A stretch of DNA of 64,000 bases from positions 124,001-188,000 of the forward strand of contig NZ_JAKSXZ010000146.1 of the NCBI RefSeq assembly GCF_022829465.1. The letters run 5' to 3'. The position numbers were made by a program, and so were the translations under genes. How positions within the stretch are numbered: the stretch's first letter is position 1; each line of letters starts with the position of its first letter. This DNA comes from Methylobacterium sp. J-067. GTDB lineage: Bacteria > Pseudomonadota > Alphaproteobacteria > Rhizobiales > Beijerinckiaceae. Below the pieces are notes generated by a model. The model was not told where the DNA came from, did not search any database, and worked only from the letters and a program-made list of their open reading frames with translations. Positions 16,972 to 24,655 of this stretch are shown here, piece after piece.

Positions 16972-17846
16972 CGGGAGGCTCCGGGGCTGAGAAGAAGCCT
17001 CTCGCCCATGCGCAGCCGCGCGCCCTCGCGCAAGCCCGGCGCGAGGCTGTAGCCCGGCGGGGCCAGCACCACGATGGTCGAGCCGTGCTCGAACCAGCCC
17101 ATCTCCGCGCCCTTCGTCAGGTGCGCGGAACAGGGAAGTGTGCGCCCGCCCGTCGCCCGCAGATCGTTCCCCTCGGCCAGGAAGCCGAGCTTCAGCCCGG
17201 CCACGAGGATCGCGGCCACCGGCACGAGGGTCATCGCCGCCCCGTCGTCCAGGCGCACGCGAATCACCGCCCGCTCGTTGCGGCAGAACAGGGCCTCGAC
17301 GCGCTTTAACGCGATGGGGTTCACGTTCCACGTGTCGCCCCAGAGGTGGCGCACCGAATCGACCCGCAGGTCGGAGGGGGCGTGGAAGCGGTGGTACATC
17401 CCCGCCGTCAGGCGAAGCGTCGCGTAGGCGCAGCCCTCGTGGGTGTGGGCCAGGGCCTCGTCCTGCAGGAGGTCGGCGAGGCGATAGGCGCTGCCCTTCA
17501 CCTGCAGCACCTGCCCGGCCCAGACGGTGCCGTTCGCCCCGAGGATCGCGTCGGACGGGCTGACCAGTACGGCGGGGTCCGGGTCCACGATCCGCGCGCC
17601 GGGCCGCAACTCGCGCACGAAGGCATCGTGCAGGCTCTTGAAGCGCGTCTCCTTCGCGTCGGAGAGATCGACGTCACAGAACAACCTCCAGAGGAACAGG
17701 GAGGCATCCCGCACCAGGGGCTGCTCGATGCGGCTGATTCGGCCCATCACTTGGGTCGCGAGGCGCCGGGGCAGGCGGTTGGTGAGAAGGAAGTTCAGGT
17801 CTTCCTGCGCGCCGATTCGGCCCAACGCGGTGCGAAGCGTCATCAT
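16968..17846 (-). CDS. psd: Phosphatidylserine decarboxylase, E. coli-type
   Basis: Pyruvoyl enzyme converting phosphatidylserine to phosphatidylethanolamine at the inner membrane. The 292-residue proenzyme has GMYHRFHAP, VNPIALKR and the self-cleavage site EHGST at residues 253-257. Ser256 should become the pyruvoyl group, leaving a 36-residue alpha chain. Length and cleavage position resemble E. coli Psd (Ser254), not the short, roughly 230-residue form that Rhizobiales usually pair with pssA, so it may be a second decarboxylase. The usual LGST is HGST here. The start is the ATG pair at 17846/17843. It overlaps the DUF1045 gene by four bases and faces the aminotransferase across 32 bases. 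Confidence 0.9.
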   Translation of the reverse strand: MMTLRTALGRIGAQEDLNFLLTNRLPRRLATQVMGRISRIEQPLVRDASLFLWRLFCDVDLSDAKETRFKSLHDAFVRELRPGARIVDPDPAVLVSPSDAILGANGTVWAGQVLQVKGSAYRLADLLQDEALAHTHEGCAYATLRLTAGMYHRFHAPSDLRVDSVRHLWGDTWNVNPIALKRVEALFCRNERAVIRVRLDDGAAMTLVPVAAILVAGLKLGFLAEGNDLRATGGRTLPCSAHLTKGAEMGWFEHGSTIVVLAPPGYSLAPGLREGARLRMGERLLLSPGASR

Positions 17847-17878
17847 CCCGTGAACCGTTCCCGTTAGCCGCGACCGTG

Positions 17879-19540
17879 ATGGACGCGCTTCTCACTTCCC
17901 TGTCGGCCGCCGCGGCGGTCGCCCTCGCCCTGCCGCCCACCGTGCGGCGCCTTCAGCTCTCGCGAGCGAAGCACCCGTCGCTGACCGGCCATGCCCGGAT
18001 GGCCCGGCGAATCGCCCGCCAGATCCCAGCCTATGCCTACGATTCACGACAGTTCTTCCGCGCCGACGATCCGGCCGAGGCGGTGGCGCTGGCCCGCGAG
18101 GCCGCCTTCGCCCGCCTGTCGGACGAGTTCCGCATGCGCTTCGCTAGGAGCCGCGCCGAGACCGAGCGCGTCCGCTCCGGCCTCTCGGACCTGCAATTCA
18201 CCGGCCTCTACCGGGTGCCGTTCCAGTTCGCGGAGCCCGTCCGCACGAATCTCGGCGCGGGCGCCTTCATGGCCGCCTCGGACGGGGTCACGATCACCGA
18301 TCTCGACGGCAACACATTCCACGACCTCGCCGGCTCCTACGGCGTGAACCTGTTCGGCGTCAATTTCTACCGGGCCTGCCTGGAGGACGGGGCCGCCCGC
18401 GTCGCGGCCCTGGGGCCGGTGCTCGGCTCGCTCCACCCGGTGGTGGCCCACAACGTCGCCCGGCTGAAGGCCCTCTCCGGCCTCGACGAGGTGTCGTTCC
18501 ACATGTCCGGCACCGAGGCGGTGATGCAGGCGGTGCGGCTCGCCCGCTATCATACCGGGAAGCGGCGGATCGTCCGGTTCTGCGGCGCCTATCACGGCTG
18601 GTGGGGCGATGTGCAGCCGGGCATCGGGAACCCCGTCGCGGCCAACGACACGCTGACGCTGGCCGAAATGTCCGAGCGGACGCTGCACGTGCTGGCCACC
18701 CGCAAGGACGTGGCGTGCGTCCTCGTGAACCCGTTGCAGGCCATGCACCCGAACGCGGGCGCCCCGTCCGATTCGGCCCTGGTCGACAGCGCCCGCAAGG
18801 CGCATTTCGACCGCGCCGCCTACACGGAGTGGCTCGCCAAACTGCGCGAGGTCTGCACCAAGCGCGGCATCGTTCTCATTCTGGATGAGGTCTTCCTGGG
18901 CTTCCGCCTCGCGAAAGGGGGCGCGCAGGAATACTTCAACGTCCGCGCCGACCTCGTGACCTACGGCAAGACCCTTGGCGGCGGGTTGCCGGTGGGCGTG
19001 CTCTGCGGCCGGGCCGACCTGATGCGCCGCTACCGCGAGGACCGGCCGATCGACATCTGCTTCGCGCGCGGCACCTTCAACGCCCACCCGCAGGTGATGG
19101 GCGCCATGGCCGCCTTCCTCGACAGGCTGGAGACGCCGGAGGTCGCGGCGCTGTACGACGGACTCGACGCCACCTGGGACGGGCGGGCCGCCGCGCTGAA
19201 CCGGCGGCTGGAGGAGGCGGGCCTGCCGGTGCGGGTCGCCAACCTCTCGACGGTCTGGACCGTGCTCTACACCCGGCCCTCCCGCTACAATTGGATGCTG
19301 CAATTCTACCTGCGGTCGGCGGGGCTGCACCTGTCCTGGGTCGGGACCGGACGCCTGATCTTCAGCCTCGCCTATGGCGACTTCGAATTCGCCACCGTGG
19401 CCGAGCGGTTCCTCGCCGCCTGCGCGGCGATGAAGGCCGACCGCTGGTGGGACGGGCCGGAGACCACCGACAAGGCGATCCGCCGTTCGGTGCTGAAGGA
19501 GGCGGCGCGGGTGCGGCTCGGGCTGGCGCCGAGGGCCTGA
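17879..19540 (+). CDS. Class III PLP-dependent aminotransferase, GSAM-like
   Basis: A 553-residue fold-type I enzyme related to glutamate-1-semialdehyde aminomutases. The PLP region shows SFHMSGTEAVMQAVRLARYHTGK, the Asp of LILDEVFLGFR and Lys364 in TYGKTLGGGLPVG, which should bind the cofactor. The first 100 or so residues are extra to the aminotransferase fold: a hydrophobic start (ALLTSLSAAAAVALALPP) that could anchor it to the membrane, then a helical basic part. Substrate unknown. A GTG directly before the ATG is an alternative start. It diverges from psd with only 32 bases between them. A role in amino-group metabolism of lipids or phosphonates is speculation. Confidence 0.82.
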   Translation: MDALLTSLSAAAAVALALPPTVRRLQLSRAKHPSLTGHARMARRIARQIPAYAYDSRQFFRADDPAEAVALAREAAFARLSDEFRMRFARSRAETERVRSGLSDLQFTGLYRVPFQFAEPVRTNLGAGAFMAASDGVTITDLDGNTFHDLAGSYGVNLFGVNFYRACLEDGAARVAALGPVLGSLHPVVAHNVARLKALSGLDEVSFHMSGTEAVMQAVRLARYHTGKRRIVRFCGAYHGWWGDVQPGIGNPVAANDTLTLAEMSERTLHVLATRKDVACVLVNPLQAMHPNAGAPSDSALVDSARKAHFDRAAYTEWLAKLREVCTKRGIVLILDEVFLGFRLAKGGAQEYFNVRADLVTYGKTLGGGLPVGVLCGRADLMRRYREDRPIDICFARGTFNAHPQVMGAMAAFLDRLETPEVAALYDGLDATWDGRAAALNRRLEEAGLPVRVANLSTVWTVLYTRPSRYNWMLQFYLRSAGLHLSWVGTGRLIFSLAYGDFEFATVAERFLAACAAMKADRWWDGPETTDKAIRRSVLKEAARVRLGLAPRA

Positions 19541-19549
19541 CACGAAAAA

Positions 19550-19577
19550 GCCCCTCCCCCCGCGAGGGGGAAGGGGC
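19550..19577 (-). terminator. Terminator for the minus-strand membrane-protein gene
   Basis: GCCCCTCCCCCC at 19550-19561 pairs with GGGGGAAGGGGC at 19566-19577 (one mismatch, four-base loop). On the minus strand it is followed by CTTTTTCG, a proper T run, so it is a good intrinsic terminator for the gene ending at 19598. It may also stop the aminotransferase from the other side. Confidence 0.7.
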
Positions 19578-19597
19578 GTGATCCCGCGAGGGATGGA

Positions 19598-20209
19598 TCA
19601 GGCGTGGTGTTCGGCCTGCTCTTCCTCGTCGATCATCTCGCCCTGGAGCAGCCGCAGCGGCGCCTTGTGGTAGAGCTTGATGTCGTGGAACGGGTCGGTG
19701 AGGATCTTGGTCGCCCAGACCACGCCGGTCTGCACGCTCTGCTGGATGCAGAGCTGGCCGACGCGGAAGAGCAGGCCGCCGAGCGCCAGCCACAGCCAGA
19801 CCCAGCCGACATTGTGCACCACGCCGGACCAATCCGCCGCCGGGGTGAGCAGGCCGAAGAAGCTCGGGCTGAAGTAGAGCGGCAGGGGCGACAGCACCCA
19901 GATCGAGAGCAGCACGATCTTGCGTTGCAGGTTGTAGCCGACCTTGATCTCTTCCTTGTGCTCGTGGGTCGCGTGGTTGACGTGGTCGTAGCCCTTCGGC
20001 TCGAAGAACAGATGCCCCGCCTGACGGCTCGTCATCGCCAGGAGCCAACCGACCAGGGCGGCCTTGGCCGGATCCTTGAACGCCAGCACGTAGGCCACCA
20101 GGAAGCAGATGGCGCTGACCACGTGCAGGCTCTGGTTGATGAGGTTGTGGTGATAGTAGCGGTGGTCATCCCATCGCTGGGTGCGCAGCGCTTCCCTGAA
20201 GCTGGCCAT
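19598..20209 (-). CDS. Polytopic membrane protein with conserved histidines (possibly DUF962/Mpo1-like)
   Basis: A 203-residue protein with about four hydrophobic segments (around residues 28-46, 49-60, 97-115 and 135-150). Histidines cluster in DDHRYYHHNLINQSLH near the start, QAGHLFFEPKGYDHVNHATHEHKEE after the second segment, and KLYHK near the end. The order H..N...H, then GH..FE resembles the DUF962/Mpo1 family of iron-dependent lipid oxygenases, but this is pattern recognition only. ATG 20209 was selected over a longer frame that enters the methyltransferase gene. It lies downstream of pmtA on the same strand, 47 bases away, so an envelope lipid role is plausible. Confidence 0.72.
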   Translation of the reverse strand: MASFREALRTQRWDDHRYYHHNLINQSLHVVSAICFLVAYVLAFKDPAKAALVGWLLAMTSRQAGHLFFEPKGYDHVNHATHEHKEEIKVGYNLQRKIVLLSIWVLSPLPLYFSPSFFGLLTPAADWSGVVHNVGWVWLWLALGGLLFRVGQLCIQQSVQTGVVWATKILTDPFHDIKLYHKAPLRLLQGEMIDEEEQAEHHA

Positions 20210-20256
20210 GCCTCGACACTCCGTTCTGTGATTTCTGTGGAGAAGGAAGCGGCCGG

Positions 20257-20943
20257 TCAGGCCGTCTTGCGCATGCGGATGAGGGAGAAGTGGCCGAGCG
20301 GCGGCAATTCCCGTCGCTCCACGATCTCGATGCCGGGCGCGGCGGCGGCCCAGGTCGTGTAGCGCGCCCACGGAAACTCCGTGCGCCAGCCCAGCCGGCT
20401 GGTGATGGGGGCCAGCGCGTGCTCGATGGCCTTGCGCAGGCCGCGCTCGGCGCCGATGCGGCTGGTGATGATGATCTCGCCGCCGGGCCGGAGCACGCGG
20501 GCGAACTCATCGAGGGCGGCTTCCGGGTTCGGCACCGCCGTCACCACGTATTGCGCCACCACCACGTCGAAGGATTCGTCGGGCAGTTCTAGGCGTTCGG
20601 CATCCATCACCGCCAGACGCTCGACGTTGCGCAGACCGAGACGCTTCACCCGCGCCTCCGCCTTCTCCAGCATGGGCGCCGAAATATCGATGCCGAAGAC
20701 GCTGCGCGACTTGGCATAGGCCGGCAGCGACAGGCCGGTGCCGACGCCCACTTCGAGCACCCGCCCGCCGACACGCTCGGCGGCCGAGGCGGCGAGGCTG
20801 CGGCCCCGGGCGAAGACGGGCCCGAAGACGAGATCGTAGACGGGAGCCCAGCGCCCGTAGGCCCGCGCAACCCCGTCACGGTTCAGGGCAGCGCCGAGCG
20901 CGCCCGGCCGGGAGGAATCCCGGCTGTCCAATCCGATGGCCAA
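20257..20943 (-). CDS. pmtA: PmtA-like phospholipid N-methyltransferase
   Basis: A 228-residue class I SAM-dependent methyltransferase with motif I VLEVGVGTGLSLPAY from about residue 62, then GIDISAPMLEKA, and the family-typical PDESFDVVVAQYVVTAVPNPE. It resembles the alphaproteobacterial PmtA group that methylates phosphatidylethanolamine to phosphatidylcholine. Nearby psd, which makes phosphatidylethanolamine, fits this. The start is uncertain: TTG 20943 has GGGAAGG at a good distance, while an earlier ATG at 21066 would add 41 unrelated residues. Other SAM lipid methyltransferases remain possible. Confidence 0.75.
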   Translation of the reverse strand: MAIGLDSRDSSRPGALGAALNRDGVARAYGRWAPVYDLVFGPVFARGRSLAASAAERVGGRVLEVGVGTGLSLPAYAKSRSVFGIDISAPMLEKAEARVKRLGLRNVERLAVMDAERLELPDESFDVVVAQYVVTAVPNPEAALDEFARVLRPGGEIIITSRIGAERGLRKAIEHALAPITSRLGWRTEFPWARYTTWAAAAPGIEIVERRELPPLGHFSLIRMRKTA

Positions 20944-21172
20944 GTGTCGAAACCTTCCCTCAGGCGGTGGCGTCAGGCAGGGAGCCCGCCCGCCTCGATG
21001 CGAAGCCGACAGCAGATGTATGGTTGATTTTTGAATGTTCTGTGACACCATGCACGATACGCGCACTATTGGATCGCGCGTTGCAAGTTTTAACTAGCCG
21101 GCTTACCGCTTGAATACGCGGACGATACGCACGTAAGTCGGCAAATAACGCACCCTGCCGTCGTGCCTTGCG
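20944..21172. other. Intergenic region upstream of pmtA
   Basis: This 229-base stretch separates the yhaN-like stop from the pmtA start on the same strand. Its middle is richer in A and T than the flanking genes (TTGATTTTTGAATG around 21025), as expected for a promoter region. I see no clear dyad, no T-tailed terminator and no convincing small gene. Confidence 0.4.
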
Positions 21173-24100
21173 CTACAGCGACAGCACGTCAACGGCGGAA
21201 CCGAGCCGCGCGGACGCGATCTCGGCGACGTGGCGGTGGTGGGTGAACAGGATCGGCTGCACCGTGCCGCCGATCTCGGCCAGGGTTTCGAGCCCGTGGC
21301 CGGTGCGCGCATCGTCGAAGGTCGAGAACAGGTCGTCGCCGACGAAGGGCGCGGGCTCGGCCCGGCCGGCGTAATCCTCCAGATGGGCGAGGCGCAGGGC
21401 GAGGTAGAGCTGGTCGCGGGTGCCCTCGCTCATGGCCTCGATGCCGACGAGTTCGCCCCCCGCCGCACGCCGCCCCACGAGGCGGGGCGTGTCGTCCTCG
21501 TCGTAGCTCTGGGCGAGGCCGTCGAAGCCGCCGCCGGTCAGTCGCCGGAACAGGATCCCGGCGCGTGTGATCATGGGATCCTGTTGTCCTGCGCGGTGCT
21601 TGGCGACGGCGGCGCCGAGCATCATCCCGGCCAGCCGCAGCACCGCCCAGGAGCGCGCCGCCTCCTGCATCTGCGCCTCGGCGCCCTTGCGCGCGGCGAG
21701 CGCCAGTTCGGCGCCCGTGCCGCCTTCGAGTTCGGCGCGGCGGGCCAGCTCGCGCTCGCGGTCGGAATAGACGACCCGGCTGCGGTCCTCGACCGCCTCG
21801 GCCTCGGCGGCCAAAGCCGCCAGACCGGCCTCGATCGCCTCGGGCGGGGTCTCGGCGAGGCCCGCGCGCAGGTCCGCCTCCGACAGCCCATCGCCGGCCG
21901 TGGTGAGGTCGCGCCCGCGCAACCGGGCGAGGTCCCCGCGCAGACGCTCGCGAGCGTCGAGCCGGGCATGAAGGGCGGCGAGGTCGTCCAGGGAGGGCGC
22001 CCCGTGGTCCGGCAGCCGCTCGGAGGCGAGGACGACGAGCCGGCCCCGCGCCACCTCGCCCTCGCTCGCGGCCTCGGCGGCGGCGCGTCCGGCGGCGTCC
22101 TGCAACCGCGTCAGCTCCGTCCGGCGGACGGCCTCGGCCTGGGCCGCTTCGAGGCGGGTGTGCAGGGTGCGGATGCCGGCGCCCGGCGACATGTCGGCGA
22201 GGTCCGGCGCGAGGTCGCCCACCAGGGACGCGGCGGCGGATTGGAACAGGTCCCGGTCGCGGACGAGACCCCTCACCCGGCGGGCGAGGTCCGAATGCTG
22301 CGCCAGGGCCTGGGGCACGTCGCGCCACGCGGCCAAGGCTCCCTCGGCCTCCTCCAGGCCGGCGCTCGCGGGCAGCGCCAGGGCCGTGACCGCGCCGGCC
22401 CAGGCGTCGCGCCAGAGGGCGCGGCGGGCGGCCGTCTCGGCCAGGATCGCCTCCTGCCGTTCGGCTGCCTGTCGGGCGGCACCGAGCCGGCCGGTCGCCT
22501 CCCGCCCGGCCTCCCACTTCGTGGCGAGGGCGCGCAGATGCCCCTCCAGCCCGTCCAGCAGGGCGGTGAGGTCGAGCCCCGGCAGCACCTCCATCCCGGC
22601 GCGGGTGCAGAGGGCCGCCAGGGGCTCCCGAGCCGCCGCGATCTCGGCGGCGTAGCGGTCGCGGCTGATGCGCTCGTCGGCGAGGTCCTGCTCGGCCCCG
22701 ATCACCGCCTGCGCCTCGGCGAGCCAGCGGGCCATCTCGACGGGCGGACCGGGGCGGATGCCGGCCTCCCGCCAGGCCTCCTGCCACGCGGCCTCGCCCT
22801 CGGCGACGTCGGCCTCGCAGGCTGTGAGCGTGCCTTCCTCCTCGGCCACCTCGGCGAGGCAGGCCGCGAGGCGGTGCTGGTCGGCGGCGTGGGCCGCGAC
22901 CCGCGCCGCATCCTCCGCGCGGGCGTCGGCGAGACGGTCGGCGGCCTCCACCGCCCGCTCGAAGGCAGCGACGGCCTCGGGGGCGGCGCCGGTTCCGGCG
23001 ATGAGGGCATCGCGCAGGGGGGCGAAGGCGCCGGACCGGGCTTCGCGCAGGGCGGCGAGGCGCTCCTGCGTCGCCACGGGCCCGGCGGCCTCGCGCTCGT
23101 CGAGGCGGACGCGGATCTCCGCGACCCGGCGGCGGGCGGCGGCGAGGCGGTCGGCGACCCGCCCGCGCTCCCGCGCCGCCTCGTCCAGAAGGGTCTGGAA
23201 CCGCCCGATGGCCTCCGCCGAGGGGAGCGGGGTCCGCGCCAGGGCGGCGGGGTCGGCGATGGACGGGGAGAGGCGCCCCGCCCGGTCGCGCAGGAAGTCG
23301 GCCGCCCGGCGGATGCCGTCCTCGAATTCCCGGTGCCGGGCGATGGTCTCGCGCAGGCGCACGAAGGGGCGCAGCATCTCGCGCAAGGGCGCGGGATCGA
23401 GGACGGAACCGGCCGCCTCGCCCTCGCGGATCAGGCGGTCGCGCTCGGCGCGGGCGGTCTCGGCCTCCCGCACCGCCTGGGCCTCGGCGGCATCGAGCGC
23501 CCGGCCCTCGCGCAAATGGCGCTCGATCCCGGCGCGGGCGGCGTCGGTGGGGAGGGCGTCGGCCAGGGCCTCGCGGCTGCGCAAGCCGAGCCGGGCGCAG
23601 AGCCGGTCGAGGGCCTGTTCGGCCCGCTCGGCCTCGCCGCGCAGGCGGGTGAGGTCGGTCCCGTCCTTCTCGAAGCGGTCGATCCCCCGGAACGCCTCCA
23701 GGATCTCCTCCGCACGCATCGCGAGGGGCGCCGCCGGGGGCAGCGCCTCGACCTCGGCCCGCGCCCTGGCGAGGGCGGCGGCGGCGCGGGCGGCCTCGAC
23801 CTCGGCGGCGCGGCATTCGGCCAGCGCCTGCCCGAGCCGCGCGATCCAGGCGCCGTCCGCCTCGACGGCGAGAGGATCCTCCGCGAGGCGGGCTTCCAGG
23901 GCGTCGATCTCGGCCAGAACCGGCCCCGCCCGCTTCAGGCGTTCGAGCCGCGCCCGCGCGGCGGCGAGGCGTCCGCGCTCGGTGCGGAGCGCGTCGAGGT
24001 CCGCGCCCGCCGCGTCGATGGTTTCGTTGAGCTGGCGCCACTCGGCGGGGGAGAGGCCGGTCTCGCGCTCGGCCTTGCGTGAATCCTGCCACCGGTCGAG

Positions 24101-24655
24101 GGCTTGGTAGAAGGTGCGGTGCCCCGCCTTGCGCGGGGTGAAGATCGCCTCGGCCTCGCCGTCGAGCCGGGCCTGCAACTCGGTGAGGCCGCGCAGGCCG
24201 GAGCCCGCCGCGAACAGGCTCGCGCCGACCTCGCCCTCCACGGCGACCATCTCCTTGCCGCCCTTGCGCAGGGCCTCGGCATCAAGGCCGAAGGCGCGGC
24301 AGAAGACCGGGCGCGACAGCCCGCCGAGGAACGGCGCCAGGGCATCGTCGGGCAGGGCCGCATCCGCCCCGTCGACGAGGGTGCGGGCATTGCCCTTGCG
24401 GCGGCGGAAGGCGAGGCGCCGCCCGTCGGCCGCCGCGATCTCGGCGCCGATGCGCAGCGACGGCATGTCGTGCAGGAAGGCGTAATCGGTGCTCTTGCCG
24501 AACCCGAACAGCAGCTCCGTGACGGCGGCGAGCGCGGTGCTCTTGCCGGCCTCGTTGGCGCCGAGCACCACGTGCAGCCGGGCATCCGGCCGGAAGGTCA
24601 GGGTGCGGTCGGTGAAGGCGCCGAAGCGCTCCAGGGTGAGGTTGAGGAGGCGCAT
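21173..24655 (-). CDS. YhaN-like SMC/Rad50-type ATPase
   Basis: A 1160-residue AAA ATPase resembling Bacillus YhaN and distantly Rad50/SbcC. The N-terminal part has Walker A GANEAGKS at residues 32-39 after a MRLLNLTLERFGAF start. The long centre (roughly 180-950) is Ala/Arg/Glu-rich with heptad character, suggesting coiled coils. The C-terminal part carries EGTRDQLYLALRLA as an ABC-like signature and FVGDDLFSTFDDARTGH as Walker B/D-loop. With the YhaO-like nuclease it should form a Mre11-Rad50-like complex for DNA end processing. Its ATG overlaps the YhaO stop (TGATG), so they are translationally coupled. Very long antisense reading frames here are GC artefacts. Confidence 0.88.
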   Translation of the reverse strand: MRLLNLTLERFGAFTDRTLTFRPDARLHVVLGANEAGKSTALAAVTELLFGFGKSTDYAFLHDMPSLRIGAEIAAADGRRLAFRRRKGNARTLVDGADAALPDDALAPFLGGLSRPVFCRAFGLDAEALRKGGKEMVAVEGEVGASLFAAGSGLRGLTELQARLDGEAEAIFTPRKAGHRTFYQALDRWQDSRKAERETGLSPAEWRQLNETIDAAGADLDALRTERGRLAAARARLERLKRAGPVLAEIDALEARLAEDPLAVEADGAWIARLGQALAECRAAEVEAARAAAALARARAEVEALPPAAPLAMRAEEILEAFRGIDRFEKDGTDLTRLRGEAERAEQALDRLCARLGLRSREALADALPTDAARAGIERHLREGRALDAAEAQAVREAETARAERDRLIREGEAAGSVLDPAPLREMLRPFVRLRETIARHREFEDGIRRAADFLRDRAGRLSPSIADPAALARTPLPSAEAIGRFQTLLDEAARERGRVADRLAAARRRVAEIRVRLDEREAAGPVATQERLAALREARSGAFAPLRDALIAGTGAAPEAVAAFERAVEAADRLADARAEDAARVAAHAADQHRLAACLAEVAEEEGTLTACEADVAEGEAAWQEAWREAGIRPGPPVEMARWLAEAQAVIGAEQDLADERISRDRYAAEIAAAREPLAALCTRAGMEVLPGLDLTALLDGLEGHLRALATKWEAGREATGRLGAARQAAERQEAILAETAARRALWRDAWAGAVTALALPASAGLEEAEGALAAWRDVPQALAQHSDLARRVRGLVRDRDLFQSAAASLVGDLAPDLADMSPGAGIRTLHTRLEAAQAEAVRRTELTRLQDAAGRAAAEAASEGEVARGRLVVLASERLPDHGAPSLDDLAALHARLDARERLRGDLARLRGRDLTTAGDGLSEADLRAGLAETPPEAIEAGLAALAAEAEAVEDRSRVVYSDRERELARRAELEGGTGAELALAARKGAEAQMQEAARSWAVLRLAGMMLGAAVAKHRAGQQDPMITRAGILFRRLTGGGFDGLAQSYDEDDTPRLVGRRAAGGELVGIEAMSEGTRDQLYLALRLAHLEDYAGRAEPAPFVGDDLFSTFDDARTGHGLETLAEIGGTVQPILFTHHRHVAEIASARLGSAVDVLSL

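Noticed and set aside
21189-24110. Very long overlapping reading frames (up to 967 codons) on both strands over the YhaN-like gene
   Set aside because: They are rich in Arg, Gly, Pro and Ala, have no family motifs and follow from the high GC content at third codon positions of the true gene.
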